Source: Bin55 sp964572845 (GTDB lineage Bacteria > Pseudomonadota > Gammaproteobacteria > Pseudomonadales > Azotimanducaceae). Taken from it: a DNA stretch of 64,000 nucleotides. The position numbers were made by a program, and so were the translations under genes. Location: contig CAZNFX010000009.1 in assembly GCA_964572845.1 (NCBI GenBank), forward strand, positions 62,001 to 126,000, in the 5' to 3' direction. Below are positions 27,106-36,297 of the stretch, in pieces (positions within the stretch are counted from its first letter, which is position 1; each line of letters starts with the position of its first letter). The notes below the pieces were generated by a model. It saw nothing but the letters and a program-made list of their open reading frames with translations, was not told where the DNA came from and did not search any database.

Positions 27106-27882
27106 ATGATCGACATCGGTGCGAACCTGACCGACAAATCCTTTTCGAACGACTTCAATGACGTGCTTTCGCGGGCTCGGGCACGCGATGTTGAGCACAT
27201 CGTAGTGACAGGAACGGACATACAAAACAGCCGCCGAGCTATCCGCATCTGCAACGAGCAATCAGGCTATCTTTCCTGCACTGTCGGAGTACACCCGCAC
27301 AATGCCTCGTCGACTCCAGGTGGGTGGGAAGAATCAATTCGAGAACTCGCGGACGAACCGTATGTAGTCGCGTTGGGTGAAACGGGGTTGGATTACTTTA
27401 GAGACTTTTCTCCTCGACCAATCCAGCGAGAGGTATTCATCAAGCAACTGGATTTAGCGACTGAATTGAAGCTACCAGCATTCATTCACGATCGAGATTC
27501 TGGCGAGGATCTGCTTAGTATTGTCGCTGAGTTTACTCAACTGACCGCCGTCATTCACTGTTTCACAGGTAGTGCTGAACTGCTTACCAAGTACCTCGAC
27601 CTCGGTTTATACATTGGTATTACTGGTTGGATCTGTGACGAGCGACGTGGCAATGAACTAAAGCATGCGGCACATTTGATTCCAGATGATCGTCTTCTGA
27701 TTGAAACAGACGCCCCCTATCTCACCCCACGAACTATACGGCCAAGACCCAAGTCTCGTAGAAATGAGCCAGCGAACCTGCGTTACGTAGCGCAGTGCGT
27801 TGCCGAAGTGCGTAACCAAAGCGTAGAGCACATCGGCAAGATCACGGCGAACAATGCTCGTCGCTTATTCTCTATTCAGTAG
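27106..27882 (+). CDS. tatD: TatD family metal-dependent deoxyribonuclease
   Basis: A 258-residue TIM-barrel hydrolase. It starts MIDIGANLTDKSF, whereas many TatD proteins have an N-terminal H-x-H; E. coli TatD also lacks it, which places this in the TatD rather than YcfH/YjjV branch. Metal ligands are visible in VGVHPHNA, ALGETGLDYFRDF, FIHDRDS, VIHCFTGS and LIETDAPYL. TatD is a 3'-5' exonuclease linked to oxidative DNA damage repair and turnover. The 3' end overlaps the convergent glutaredoxin-like gene by 18 bp. Downstream of slt by 31 bp. Confidence 0.9.
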   Translation: MIDIGANLTDKSFSNDFNDVLSRARARDVEHIVVTGTDIQNSRRAIRICNEQSGYLSCTVGVHPHNASSTPGGWEESIRELADEPYVVALGETGLDYFRDFSPRPIQREVFIKQLDLATELKLPAFIHDRDSGEDLLSIVAEFTQLTAVIHCFTGSAELLTKYLDLGLYIGITGWICDERRGNELKHAAHLIPDDRLLIETDAPYLTPRTIRPRPKSRRNEPANLRYVAQCVAEVRNQSVEHIGKITANNARRLFSIQ

Positions 27883-28098
27883 TTCTACTACGTCAACATC
27901 GTCGAAGGGCCAGACCAATTGCGTACCGCAAACGTCCACTACTGGTATTTTGTCTGACCATCGCGAAATCAATACATCGTCGGTAATGATATCGACCACT
28001 TCCAATACCTCTCCCGCTAAATTTTGAGAGGCCAATAACATATCCAAAGCCTCGTCACACAGAGAACAAGCACTTGTTACATAAAGAGTGATGGACAC
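27865..28098 (-). CDS. glutaredoxin-like (DUF836) thiol protein
   Basis: A 77-residue protein reading VSITLYVTSACSLCDEALDML, the thioredoxin-fold start of DUF836/glutaredoxin-like proteins with a C-S-L-C redox pair, then ...EVVDIITDD and KIPVVDVCGTQLVWPFDDVDVVELL, with the cis-proline in IPVV. It is probably a small cytoplasmic thiol-disulfide protein with unknown partner. The frame opens further upstream to 28167, but the family begins at the first beta-strand, so GTG 28098 is chosen; no ribosome-binding site is evident. It overlaps tatD by 18 bp. Confidence 0.75.
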   Translation of the reverse strand: MSITLYVTSACSLCDEALDMLLASQNLAGEVLEVVDIITDDVLISRWSDKIPVVDVCGTQLVWPFDDVDVVELLNRE

Positions 28099-28229
28099 AG
28101 TGCAACTATGTGCTAGCAGCAATCCACATGTTAGTTTCCATGGCCATGACGGCACGAATCGAGACAATTACGATTCTGCATAGCAAGCTCGAAATTAATA
28201 ACTTCTAATCAATACTTTATAGTGATTTC

Positions 28230-29102
28230 CTAAAAAAATCTTGAAAGATTGAGTGCAAATGATATGTCTTGAACTTCAAGCGTTGGGTTAACTGTAAGGG
28301 CACCCTCCTCATAGGAATCACGCCACTCATCTTCGATTGCCGATTCGAACCGCAACTCAAGCTGGGCAACGAACCGATCACTAAACGCATGTTCGAGCCC
28401 TCCACCAATAACAAACTTTTGTCCCTTTGCGGTGTACTCAAACTCGCCACTCTCAAACTGCGGTCCAACACAGGTCTCCAGCATGAAGCAACCCAGTTCG
28501 TAACGAGACTCGAGTTCAAGACTCGACTGCTTGACGCCAGCCAACCCATAGAAAGCCGTGACGGCAGCCCAGTTGGTTGTTTGTAACTCGCGCCCCCACT
28601 TGCCAACGATTCCAAACTCCGTACTGGTTCCAACTTCGAATGTTTCAGGCCAAGCCTCACCGTACTGTGCGCGCTCACGCGACACTCCGTCCCCAAGCAC
28701 AAAGCCAGATACCCTTCCTGCGCCTAGACTTGCCTCCAATTGGACACTAGCGAATTGATTGTCCCAAACATGCCGAAACCCAGCAATTGCGCCAAGGTTT
28801 GCCAGATTGCCATCACCTGAGTTGCCCGTGCTGAAAGACATTCCCTCAACTGACGACGCAGTATTGGTGAGCGTATTGGCTACTGTCTTGTTATAGGTAG
28901 CATCAGACTGAGTGACTGCACCATGGAATCCTATGAAGACTCCAGACACTTGAGCGACCACAGAACTACTGAAGAACAGCAGAGACGCAACAATCCAAGG
29001 AAACGTTCGAACAGAAAGGCGCACAACCAACCTCAATACCCACTTCCAATTGGCCTCATTGTATCCACTGTGTGCCGCCGCTTCGTCGTGGAAAATTTCC
29101 AT
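28230..29102 (-). CDS. outer-membrane beta-barrel protein (hypothetical)
   Basis: A 290-residue secreted protein. A long N-terminus (MEIFHDEAAAHSGYNEANW...) leads to a hydrophobic signal (PWIVASLLFFSSSVVAQ) with cleavage likely after VVAQ or nearby. The rest alternates in short beta-strand-like segments (GVFIGFHGAV, LGAIAGFRHVW, FVIGGGLEHAF, RFVAQLELRFE), and the last residues are NLSRFF, ending in Phe as outer-membrane barrels do. This resembles the OmpA/OmpW-like small porins ('porin family'), about eight strands. One Cys pair (CFMLETC) would lie in a loop. ATG 29102 has AGGAAAG 8 nt upstream, so I prefer it to the longer frame from 29192. Function unknown. Confidence 0.7.
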   Translation of the reverse strand: MEIFHDEAAAHSGYNEANWKWVLRLVVRLSVRTFPWIVASLLFFSSSVVAQVSGVFIGFHGAVTQSDATYNKTVANTLTNTASSVEGMSFSTGNSGDGNLANLGAIAGFRHVWDNQFASVQLEASLGAGRVSGFVLGDGVSRERAQYGEAWPETFEVGTSTEFGIVGKWGRELQTTNWAAVTAFYGLAGVKQSSLELESRYELGCFMLETCVGPQFESGEFEYTAKGQKFVIGGGLEHAFSDRFVAQLELRFESAIEDEWRDSYEEGALTVNPTLEVQDISFALNLSRFF

Positions 29103-29221
29103 CCGAGTCACTTTCCTAGCGACCTTTTTTCTCTCTTGCTGATAATAGGTGCATGCTGCAAAACCTTCTTCCCGTTCGATTAGACTTTGCAATTGCTACT
29201 TGAACTCCAAGCTGATTCCAT

Positions 29222-29845
29222 GTGCACGCCGCGCGCGATTCTTCGGTTGGCAGACCTATGAGCTCGTTGTTTTCCCGCAGATCCTCGGAGTCTAACGACG
29301 GAGTTTCGGAGGAAAACCAGACGCTTGGCAGAATCTATATACGCAAAGTACGCAGTAGCGATAGACAAGCATTGATTGCCATGGCAAATTCCAGCCAACA
29401 TCTTCATCACCCCTGGATTACGCCACCCCAAACAGCCAATATGTTTCGGTTGTACCTAAGACGCATTCAACGGGAGGATGCCGAAGGATTCGTTTGCTGT
29501 CTACGAAACTCCGATGAAATAGTCGGGGTGGTCAATCTCAATGACATCGTCTATGGATCATTCCTCAACGCGAACCTCTCATACTACGTCGATGCAAACC
29601 ACCAAGGCAAAGGCTATATGACGGAAGCCCTGAATCTGGTCGCCAAATTCTCATTTGAAGTATTGGGGCTGCATCGGTTGGAGGCAGCCATACAACCAAA
29701 CAATCAGCCGTCCCGAAAGCTGGCCCAGCGTTGTGGATTTTCCTTTGAGGGACTTGCCAATGACTTTCTCTTCATAGACGGCCAATGGCGAGACCACGAA
29801 CGGTGGGCACTAGTGGACTTGCGCAATTCACTGAGTCGTCCCTAG
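29222..29845 (+). CDS. GNAT acetyltransferase, RimJ/RimL type
   Basis: A 207-residue N-acetyltransferase. After about 35 variable residues the fold starts RIYIRKVRSSDRQALIAMA; NLSYYVDANHQGKGYMTEAL contains the acetyl-CoA pyrophosphate loop (Q-G-K-G-Y), and LEAAIQPNNQPSRKLAQRCGF is the conserved motif B. RimJ-type enzymes acetylate N-terminal residues of ribosomal proteins (S5 for RimJ) or other amines. The start is GTG 29222 or ATG 29258; the latter removes 12 poorly conserved residues. It is followed after 17 bp by the S9 peptidase gene. Confidence 0.82.
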   Translation: MHAARDSSVGRPMSSLFSRRSSESNDGVSEENQTLGRIYIRKVRSSDRQALIAMANSSQHLHHPWITPPQTANMFRLYLRRIQREDAEGFVCCLRNSDEIVGVVNLNDIVYGSFLNANLSYYVDANHQGKGYMTEALNLVAKFSFEVLGLHRLEAAIQPNNQPSRKLAQRCGFSFEGLANDFLFIDGQWRDHERWALVDLRNSLSRP

Positions 29846-29862
29846 ATCAGGAACTAAACACT

Positions 29863-31791
29863 ATGAAAGCACGAGCATTTGGATCTTGGCCTTCGCCAAT
29901 CTCTGCGGAACTGGTTGCGTCCAGCTTTGTGTCGTTTAGCGAACTCTGCGCCGATGGCGAGAATCTCTACTATCTTGAAGCACGCCCGGCAGAGCGGGGA
30001 CGAACGGCACTTATGGTCGCTTCTCCGCTTGGCGAACACAGGGAAGTCACTTCAGATCCCTTTGATGTCAGAACCATGGTCCATGAATATGGTGGCGGAT
30101 CGTACACCGTGGCCAATGGCAACATCTACTTCGTCAACAAGGAAGACCAAGATGTCTACCACATCGTAGAAGGCCAATCTAACGAAACTCGAAGAATTAC
30201 CAACTCGGGGAGGCAAGAACGGTTTGCAGACTTTGCCGTTGATCCGACCGGAAGCTTGATTTGCATACGGGAATCGCACCAGAACGGCCGCGAGCCCCGT
30301 AACGACTTAGTGCGTATAAGCACATCGACCGGTGCCATTAGTGTTCTGCACGAAGGACACGACTTCTACTCATCACCTAGGCTCTCTCCTAATTCCAAAT
30401 GCATTGCATTTCTAGCTTGGGACCACCCAAATATGCCTTGGGATGGAACACAGCTTTACAAAGCGGATTTCTCGCACACCCATGAACTTCAAAATGTGAC
30501 CGTGATTGCCGGAGGAACCGACGAGTCGGTCGTTCAACCCACCTGGATCGACGATCTCCAGCTTTGCTATGTCTCCGATCAATCAGGATTTTGGAACATA
30601 TACGTTCACGGATCTGAAGGCACACATTGCGCGGCAGACGAACCGGCAGAGTATGGATTTCCTCACTGGGTGTTTGGATTGCGTACAGTTGTGTCGATGA
30701 ATGACAACATCTTGCTTGCTGTGAGATCGTCGGAACGTGGACCAGCGCTTGTCTACGTCGATACTACAACACAGCTTGTTAGTCCTTGCAACGATTCCTT
30801 TTCGAGCTACTCATCCGTGACCAAATTTCAAAATGGCGTGGCTTTCATAGCTGGAAAGACCGACGATTTGAGCTCAATTGTTCTACTTCAGACGAGAGAG
30901 GCCGAACTTCGCACCCTATGTACCCAAGGTACGCTTCCCTTTTCAAGGTCCTACGTATCTCCTGTACGCTCCATTGAGTACGACAATGCACACGGACAAG
31001 TAGTACATGCCCATTTTTATCCCCCAACCAATCCCGATGTGACAGTCCCTACAGATGAACGCCCACCATTGCTCGTTCTATCGCATGGCGGCCCTACCTC
31101 AAAATCCAATGCTGACTTCAGTTTCCTCGTTCAGTACTTTGCAACGCGAGGTTGGGCGATATTGGACGTCAACTATGGTGGCAGTACAGGTTACGGAAGA
31201 AAATATCGCAATAGACTACTAGGGCAATGGGGTGTTGTGGACGTTGAGGACTGCTGTGCGGGAGTACGACATCTTGTAGCTCAAGATCTTGTCGATCCAG
31301 CCAGAGTTGCCATACGAGGTGGAAGTGCTGGTGGCTACACGACATTGCGCGCGCTGACTACAACCAACACGTTCAATGCTGGCGCGAGCTACTACGGCGT
31401 TGCAGACGTTAGAGCACTGGTCAACGACACTCATAAGTTTGAGTCGCGTTACATAGAAGCACTGGTTCCAGAGGAAGAAGTCGATGCACGTTCACCTATC
31501 CATCACGTTGATCGGCTGAGTAGTCCTGTTGTGTTCTATCAGGGAACTGAAGACGCTATAGTCCCGCCGAATCAGTCTCAAATGATGTTTGAATCGCTTG
31601 CGGCTAAGGGGATTGCGACAGCCCTGTTTCTATTCGAGCACGAAGGCCATGGATTCCGCATCTCTGAAAACATGAGCGTTGCATTAGAGTCTGAGCTCGT
31701 ATTTTTCTCCAGAGTTTTTGGGATCGATCCGCATGATCTGACGGCAGAATGCTTTGAACGTGCAAAGGTTGCAAATGTGTCATGGGACTGA
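29863..31791 (+). CDS. S9 family prolyl-oligopeptidase-type serine peptidase
   Basis: A 642-residue cytoplasmic (no signal peptide) peptidase of the DPP/acylaminoacyl-peptidase group. The N-terminal about 370 residues form the beta-propeller (FASDP-like repeats such as RLSPNSKCIAFLAWDHPN, LCYVSDQSGFWNIYVHG). The C-terminal hydrolase has SHGGPTS (oxyanion), the nucleophile Ser488 in RGGSAGGYT, an acid in QGTEDAIVPPNQ and His in FEHEGHGFR. It would trim short peptides. ATG 29863 is chosen; the frame is open upstream to 29785, but that part overlaps the GNAT gene. Its stop overlaps the start of ddl by 10 bp. Confidence 0.88.
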   Translation: MKARAFGSWPSPISAELVASSFVSFSELCADGENLYYLEARPAERGRTALMVASPLGEHREVTSDPFDVRTMVHEYGGGSYTVANGNIYFVNKEDQDVYHIVEGQSNETRRITNSGRQERFADFAVDPTGSLICIRESHQNGREPRNDLVRISTSTGAISVLHEGHDFYSSPRLSPNSKCIAFLAWDHPNMPWDGTQLYKADFSHTHELQNVTVIAGGTDESVVQPTWIDDLQLCYVSDQSGFWNIYVHGSEGTHCAADEPAEYGFPHWVFGLRTVVSMNDNILLAVRSSERGPALVYVDTTTQLVSPCNDSFSSYSSVTKFQNGVAFIAGKTDDLSSIVLLQTREAELRTLCTQGTLPFSRSYVSPVRSIEYDNAHGQVVHAHFYPPTNPDVTVPTDERPPLLVLSHGGPTSKSNADFSFLVQYFATRGWAILDVNYGGSTGYGRKYRNRLLGQWGVVDVEDCCAGVRHLVAQDLVDPARVAIRGGSAGGYTTLRALTTTNTFNAGASYYGVADVRALVNDTHKFESRYIEALVPEEEVDARSPIHHVDRLSSPVVFYQGTEDAIVPPNQSQMMFESLAAKGIATALFLFEHEGHGFRISENMSVALESELVFFSRVFGIDPHDLTAECFERAKVANVSWD

Positions 31792-32732
31792 AGGTAGCCG
31801 TACTCGGAGGAGGTAGTTCACACGAAGCTGAAATTTCCAGGTCGTCCGCCTCTCAAATAGCAAGTGCATTGGAAAGCAAGTGCTCCGCTAGCTACATCGA
31901 ACTCACTCCTCGAATCGCGTTGGACCTGTGCGAATTCGGCCCAGACGTTGTATTTCCCGTACTCCACGGGTCTCCGGGAGAAGACGGTACATTGCAGGGG
32001 TTACTCGATATCCTCGAATTGCCTTATGTGGGCTGTGGTGTACGCGCTAGTGTTCTAGCGATGGACAAGTACTTGGCAAAGCAGCAATTCCGTTCTTTTG
32101 GTCTTCCCGTATTGCCGGATATAACCGTAGCGCGGACGAACTTTGAAGAAAGCGTTGAACAGATCAGCGCAAGCTTTGGTAACCGCATCGCATGCAAGCC
32201 GAGATTTCAAGGATCTGCGTTGGGGATTTCACTATTGCCAGAAGGTGGAGATGTTCGTGAAGCACTAATAAACGGCTTTGAGTTTGATAGTTCGCTTCTG
32301 ATTGAACCGTTTACAAGTGGTAGAGAAATTACGGTCGGTGTCTTGGATTTACATGGCTCCGAACCGATTGTGCTGCCCGTAACCGAAATCTTGGTTGCAG
32401 AGAACGAATGGTATGACTTTGTAAACAGGTATACGCCCGGAAAGAGCGAGCATGTCATTCCAGCTGAGATTGCATCCGACAGCTATGAGAGCTTGCAGCA
32501 AGCAGCGCTCACAGCACATCGTGCTTTGGATTGTCGCGACTTATCGCGTACCGATTTTGTCTTGGAACCTTCCGGCGACTTTTGGGTGCTGGAAGTCAAC
32601 AGCATGCCAGGCATGACACCGACCAGCCTCTATCCCGATGCATGTAAGGTTCACGGACTAGATCTTCCTGAATTGGCCTATCAGCTTGTCATGAGTGCAT
32701 TCAACCGAGCTAGCGACGACTCGACGACTTAG
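31782..32732 (+). CDS. ddl: D-alanine--D-alanine ligase
   Basis: A 316-residue ATP-grasp ligase joining two D-Ala for peptidoglycan precursor synthesis. Visible motifs: AVLGGGSSHEAEISRSSA (first D-Ala site), PVLHGSPGEDGTLQGLLDILELPYVGCG, CKPRFQGSALGI (ATP), NRYTPGKSEHVIPAEI (omega-loop with Tyr, as in D-Ala ligases rather than VanA-type lactate ligases) and EVNSMPGMTPTSL (Mg ligands). It is not within a division/cell-wall cluster here but overlaps the S9 peptidase by 10 bp, so the two are translationally linked. Convergent with amt across 32 bp. Confidence 0.93.
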   Translation: MGLKVAVLGGGSSHEAEISRSSASQIASALESKCSASYIELTPRIALDLCEFGPDVVFPVLHGSPGEDGTLQGLLDILELPYVGCGVRASVLAMDKYLAKQQFRSFGLPVLPDITVARTNFEESVEQISASFGNRIACKPRFQGSALGISLLPEGGDVREALINGFEFDSSLLIEPFTSGREITVGVLDLHGSEPIVLPVTEILVAENEWYDFVNRYTPGKSEHVIPAEIASDSYESLQQAALTAHRALDCRDLSRTDFVLEPSGDFWVLEVNSMPGMTPTSLYPDACKVHGLDLPELAYQLVMSAFNRASDDSTT

Positions 32733-32764
32733 CATCTCGAGTCAACTAGTAATGGCGTATAAGG

Positions 32765-34081
32765 CTAGTTGTTTAGGTTGTAGCCCCGTTCATTGTGCGT
32801 TGCTATGTCAAGTCCGTCAATCTCAACATCTTCGTCTACGCGAACCTTTACAAGCAAGTCTGTGACCTTGAGGATCACCCAGGTAAGTGCACCTGTCCAG
32901 ACTACCGTTGCCAATACTCCGATGAACTGAGACAGCAATTGACTGCCGATAGCAATTTCTTCCTGCCCGCCAAACCACCCGAGTGCCGAACTGGCAAAAA
33001 TTCCAGTAAGCAACGTTCCAAGAATGCCTCCTACACCATGCACTGGAAAGACGTCGAGTGAGTCGTCGATCTTGAGGGACCTTTTGAGAAAATTCGTGGC
33101 AAGAAAGCACACAACTCCTGCGACCAAACCAATCACCAAGGCTCCAGCAGGACCCACATAGCCCGATGCTGGTGTAATAGAGCCCAATCCGGCAACCATG
33201 CCAGTCACTGCACCAAGCACACTCGGTTTTCCAAATCGAATCCACTCGACGACGAGCCATGTGAACGCTGCAGTTGCTGCTGATATGTGAGTGACAGCAA
33301 TTGCCATGGCCGCATCGCCATTCGCCGCAACCGCGCTACCACCATTGAACCCAAACCAGCCAACCCAAAGCATTCCAGCTCCAACGACCGTAAAGGGCAA
33401 GTTGTGCGGAATCATCGCGGTTGTGGGAAATCCGCGGCGTGGACCCAAATATAGCGCAGCAACCAACGCGGCCGTCCCCGCAGAGATGTGAACCACTGTT
33501 CCGCCAGCGAAATCCATTAGACCACCACTAAACGACCCCAGCCAACCGTCTGAACTCAGCCAGCCACCACCCCAAACCCAATGACAAAGTGGAGCATAGA
33601 CGATGATTACCCACAAGGTCGTAAAGATCAAAATTGCTGAAAAGCGCATTCGTTCCGCAAATCCACCCACAATCAATGCAGGTGTGATAATTGCGAAAGT
33701 CAATTGGAAAATGGCAAAACTGGACTCTGGTATTGATCCAGCCATAGATTCCTCGCTCACATTCTTGAACAGGATGTTGGAGAGGTCGCCTACCACCGCA
33801 TTGCTTTCGCCGAATGCCAAACTGTAGCCAACGAGCAACCAAAGAATCGTTACCAAGCATGTAATCGAAAAGCACTGCATAAATATGCTTAGAACGTTGT
33901 TCTGGCGTACCAAGCCTGCGTAGAACAACGACAGTCCAGGTATTGTCATAAACAGCACCAGAGCTGTAGACGTGAGTAGCCATGCCGTATCGCCGGAGTC
34001 CAATGTCTGTGCGAGTGCAGTCGGTGCTACTAGAGCAATTACTAGAATCACCCACCACCTAGATTTGACTTGATCCAACAT
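32765..34081 (-). CDS. amt: ammonium transporter, Amt family
   Basis: A 438-residue channel protein. A cleavable signal (MLDQVKSRWWVILVIALVAPTALAQ) precedes eleven expected membrane helices. Recognisable segments: ALVLFMTIPGLSLFYAGLVR, WVWGGGWLSSDGWLG, LMDFAGGTVVHISAGTAALV (Amt signature with the twin-His pore histidine region) and HGVGGILGTLLTGIFA (second His). It admits ammonium/ammonia. A good ribosome-binding site (AGGGAGGGAAT) precedes ATG 34081. No glnK lies beside it, which is less usual; it follows pyrD by 18 bp on the same strand, and may be co-transcribed. Confidence 0.92.
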   Translation of the reverse strand: MLDQVKSRWWVILVIALVAPTALAQTLDSGDTAWLLTSTALVLFMTIPGLSLFYAGLVRQNNVLSIFMQCFSITCLVTILWLLVGYSLAFGESNAVVGDLSNILFKNVSEESMAGSIPESSFAIFQLTFAIITPALIVGGFAERMRFSAILIFTTLWVIIVYAPLCHWVWGGGWLSSDGWLGSFSGGLMDFAGGTVVHISAGTAALVAALYLGPRRGFPTTAMIPHNLPFTVVGAGMLWVGWFGFNGGSAVAANGDAAMAIAVTHISAATAAFTWLVVEWIRFGKPSVLGAVTGMVAGLGSITPASGYVGPAGALVIGLVAGVVCFLATNFLKRSLKIDDSLDVFPVHGVGGILGTLLTGIFASSALGWFGGQEEIAIGSQLLSQFIGVLATVVWTGALTWVILKVTDLLVKVRVDEDVEIDGLDIATHNERGYNLNN

Positions 34082-34099
34082 ATTCCCTCCCTACCCTTG

Positions 34100-35170
34100 T
34101 TAGAAATTTCCTTGATGCTCGTGTCTTGCGTTACTGGATTCTTGGGATGTCTCATGTCTCTCTCGTGCACACTCCTCCAATGCTCTGGCCATTTGGGCTA
34201 CGCAACCTGGTCCACGATAGACCAATGCCGAATAGATTTGCACTAAGTTCGCACCTGCGTCTACCATTTGGCGAGCGGAGCTTCCATCACCTACGCCACC
34301 ACATCCTATGACTGTGAAGTCTGGGCCAACAGCTTCTCGCACCAACTCTACCCGTTCCAATGCACGAGCAAATAGCGGTGCGCCGCTTAGCCCTCCCCGC
34401 TCTCTACGGTTTCGATCTGACAGTGTACTTCGGTCAATGGACGTGTTTGTTGCGACGATACCGTCGCATCCGGTGTTTTTCACAGAAGTAGATAACGCTT
34501 TTGTCTCGTCCACATTCAAGTCTGGAGAGATCTTCACGAACAGGGAGACATAGATATTGTTTGTATAGACTAGCGTATCTCTAGCTCTTACAATTTCATC
34601 CAACAGGGCTTTAACATGTCCCCGCTCCTGCAAGTCGCGAAGATTTGGCGTGTTAGGCGACGAGAGATTTATCGTAACGAAGTCAACTACAGATTTTACT
34701 TGGTTGAAACAATAGACATAATCGGCAGCGGCCCGTGAGTTTGGAGTGTTCCAATTTCGTCCTATATTGACACCAATGGGAATTTGGACATTATTGATTC
34801 CCCGCTTTAGCTTGTCTGCGAGCGTGTCCACGCCATCGTTGTTCAATCCCAATCGATTGATGAGAGCCAAATCCTTTTTCAGGCGGAAGACTCGAGGAGC
34901 GCGATTACCGGGTTGCGGTCTAGGTGTGACTCCACCAAATTCCAAGAACCCAAATCCGAGTTTATTTAGGCCCTGTATTGCTGCGCCGTCCTTGTCGAAT
35001 CCAGCAGCTAGTCCAACCCTATTTGCACACTTGAGATGTCCTACTCGCACCGTGTCCTTTATGGATTTGTTGGTCGCGAGGCTACCATAGCAAGACAACA
35101 TCCTTAGAACAACCAAATGTGCCCATTCTGGGGGCAGGGAAAAGAGTATCGGCCGAACTAGAGAGTACAC
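34100..35170 (-). CDS. pyrD: dihydroorotate dehydrogenase (quinone)
   Basis: A 356-residue class 2 DHODH. The N-terminal helix region (YSLVRPILFSLPPEWAHLVVL) is the quinone-tunnel/membrane segment that marks class 2. FMN and substrate contacts: RVGLAAGFDKDGA, FGGVTPRPQPGN, FVTINLSSPNTPNLRDLQ (with the catalytic-base Ser in NLSSPNT), GIVATNTSID and GCGGVGDG. It oxidises dihydroorotate to orotate in pyrimidine synthesis, passing electrons to quinone. ATG 35170 gives the usual N-terminus. The C-terminal tail after EECARER is hydrophilic and extends slightly past E. coli PyrD. Confidence 0.94.
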   Translation of the reverse strand: MYSLVRPILFSLPPEWAHLVVLRMLSCYGSLATNKSIKDTVRVGHLKCANRVGLAAGFDKDGAAIQGLNKLGFGFLEFGGVTPRPQPGNRAPRVFRLKKDLALINRLGLNNDGVDTLADKLKRGINNVQIPIGVNIGRNWNTPNSRAAADYVYCFNQVKSVVDFVTINLSSPNTPNLRDLQERGHVKALLDEIVRARDTLVYTNNIYVSLFVKISPDLNVDETKALSTSVKNTGCDGIVATNTSIDRSTLSDRNRRERGGLSGAPLFARALERVELVREAVGPDFTVIGCGGVGDGSSARQMVDAGANLVQIYSALVYRGPGCVAQMARALEECARERHETSQESSNARHEHQGNF

Positions 35171-35277
35171 GCTAGACTGTTAAATATTGAGGGAATACGT
35201 AGCCAAAATCCTCTTAGTCGCATCTAAATGATCAAAATGTCGCCAGGATTGTCAATATAGGATTGAGTAGCCATCGT

Positions 35278-36285
35278 ATGTCTGAAACTTCCATGAATAC
35301 AATCGCAAGTGTTTTGAACAAGCCACCTGGTGCAGATACTTTGAGCACGACACTCCAGAGAGTTCGCGAATTGAACGACTGGCTCGACACACGAGTCGTT
35401 GGACAACCAATATTGACTCAGCGCTTAATTATCGCACTTCTCTGCGGCGGTCATTTGCTCGTTGAAGGCGCCCCAGGATTAGCTAAGACACGAGTGGTAA
35501 AAGAACTGGCTCGAGGTGTCGAGGGAGAGTTCCATAGGATTCAATTCACGCCTGATTTGCTCCCAAGCGATGTAACCGGCACTGAGGTCTTCCGTCCTGA
35601 GGACGGTAGTTTTTATTTTCAAAAAGGTCCGATCTTTCACAATCTCCTCTTGGCTGACGAGGTGAATCGAGCTCCAGCAAAGGTTCAATCAGCGCTGCTC
35701 GAGGGGATGGCCGAACACCAAGTTACTCAGGGGCGAGAAACTTTCGAGTTGCCTGGATTGTTTCTGGTAATGGCCACCCAAAATCCGATCGAACAAGAGG
35801 GAACCTATCCATTGCCCGAAGCTCAGTTGGACAGATTCCTAATGCACATCCAGGTGGGATATCCGCCACCTCGCAATGAGCTAGAGATTCTCAAGATTGC
35901 CCGAAACGAAGTCTTAGCTAGGGAATCACTCCCTCCACTTGTGCTGACCGAAAAAGAAATATTCGGAGCACGAAAGGAAATTTCTGAGTTGTATATGGCA
36001 GATTCAATTGAACGCTATATTGTTGCACTTGTAGCCTATACACGATCCACTTCGATACAGGGCGTGGAATATGGCGCCAGTCCACGAGCTACCATCGCCA
36101 TCGATCAGAGTGCACGTACTGTAGCCTGGCTTGATGGCCGGGAGTATGTTTCACCCGATGACGTCCACAACGTCGTCCACGATGTCATGCGACACAGAAT
36201 CATTCTCTCGTTTGAAGCGGAAGCACAGGGAGTCACTCCTGATGCTGTGGTGGACGAAACGCTAAAAATGGTACCAGTGCCTTAA
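35278..36285 (+). CDS. MoxR family AAA+ ATPase
   Basis: A 335-residue AAA+ protein. Walker A is GAPGLAKT, Walker B LLLADEVNR, sensor 1 ATQNPIEQEGTYPLPEAQLDRF, the standard MoxR set. MoxR ATPases act as chaperones in assembling metal- or VWA-containing complexes together with the DUF58 and VWA proteins encoded next to them. This is the first gene of a six-gene, tightly packed plus-strand operon (to 42165). Start: ATG 35278 (or ATG 35293, or TTG 35263); no strong ribosome-binding site decides among them. Confidence 0.9.
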   Translation: MSETSMNTIASVLNKPPGADTLSTTLQRVRELNDWLDTRVVGQPILTQRLIIALLCGGHLLVEGAPGLAKTRVVKELARGVEGEFHRIQFTPDLLPSDVTGTEVFRPEDGSFYFQKGPIFHNLLLADEVNRAPAKVQSALLEGMAEHQVTQGRETFELPGLFLVMATQNPIEQEGTYPLPEAQLDRFLMHIQVGYPPPRNELEILKIARNEVLARESLPPLVLTEKEIFGARKEISELYMADSIERYIVALVAYTRSTSIQGVEYGASPRATIAIDQSARTVAWLDGREYVSPDDVHNVVHDVMRHRIILSFEAEAQGVTPDAVVDETLKMVPVP

Positions 36286-36297
36286 GCTCGCTGGACC

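Noticed and set aside
28230..28260. Terminator at the end of the outer-membrane barrel gene (AATCT...AGATT then T-run, minus strand)
   Set aside because: The stem is short and A/T-only and lies inside the coding end (the T-run encodes the terminal Phe residues).
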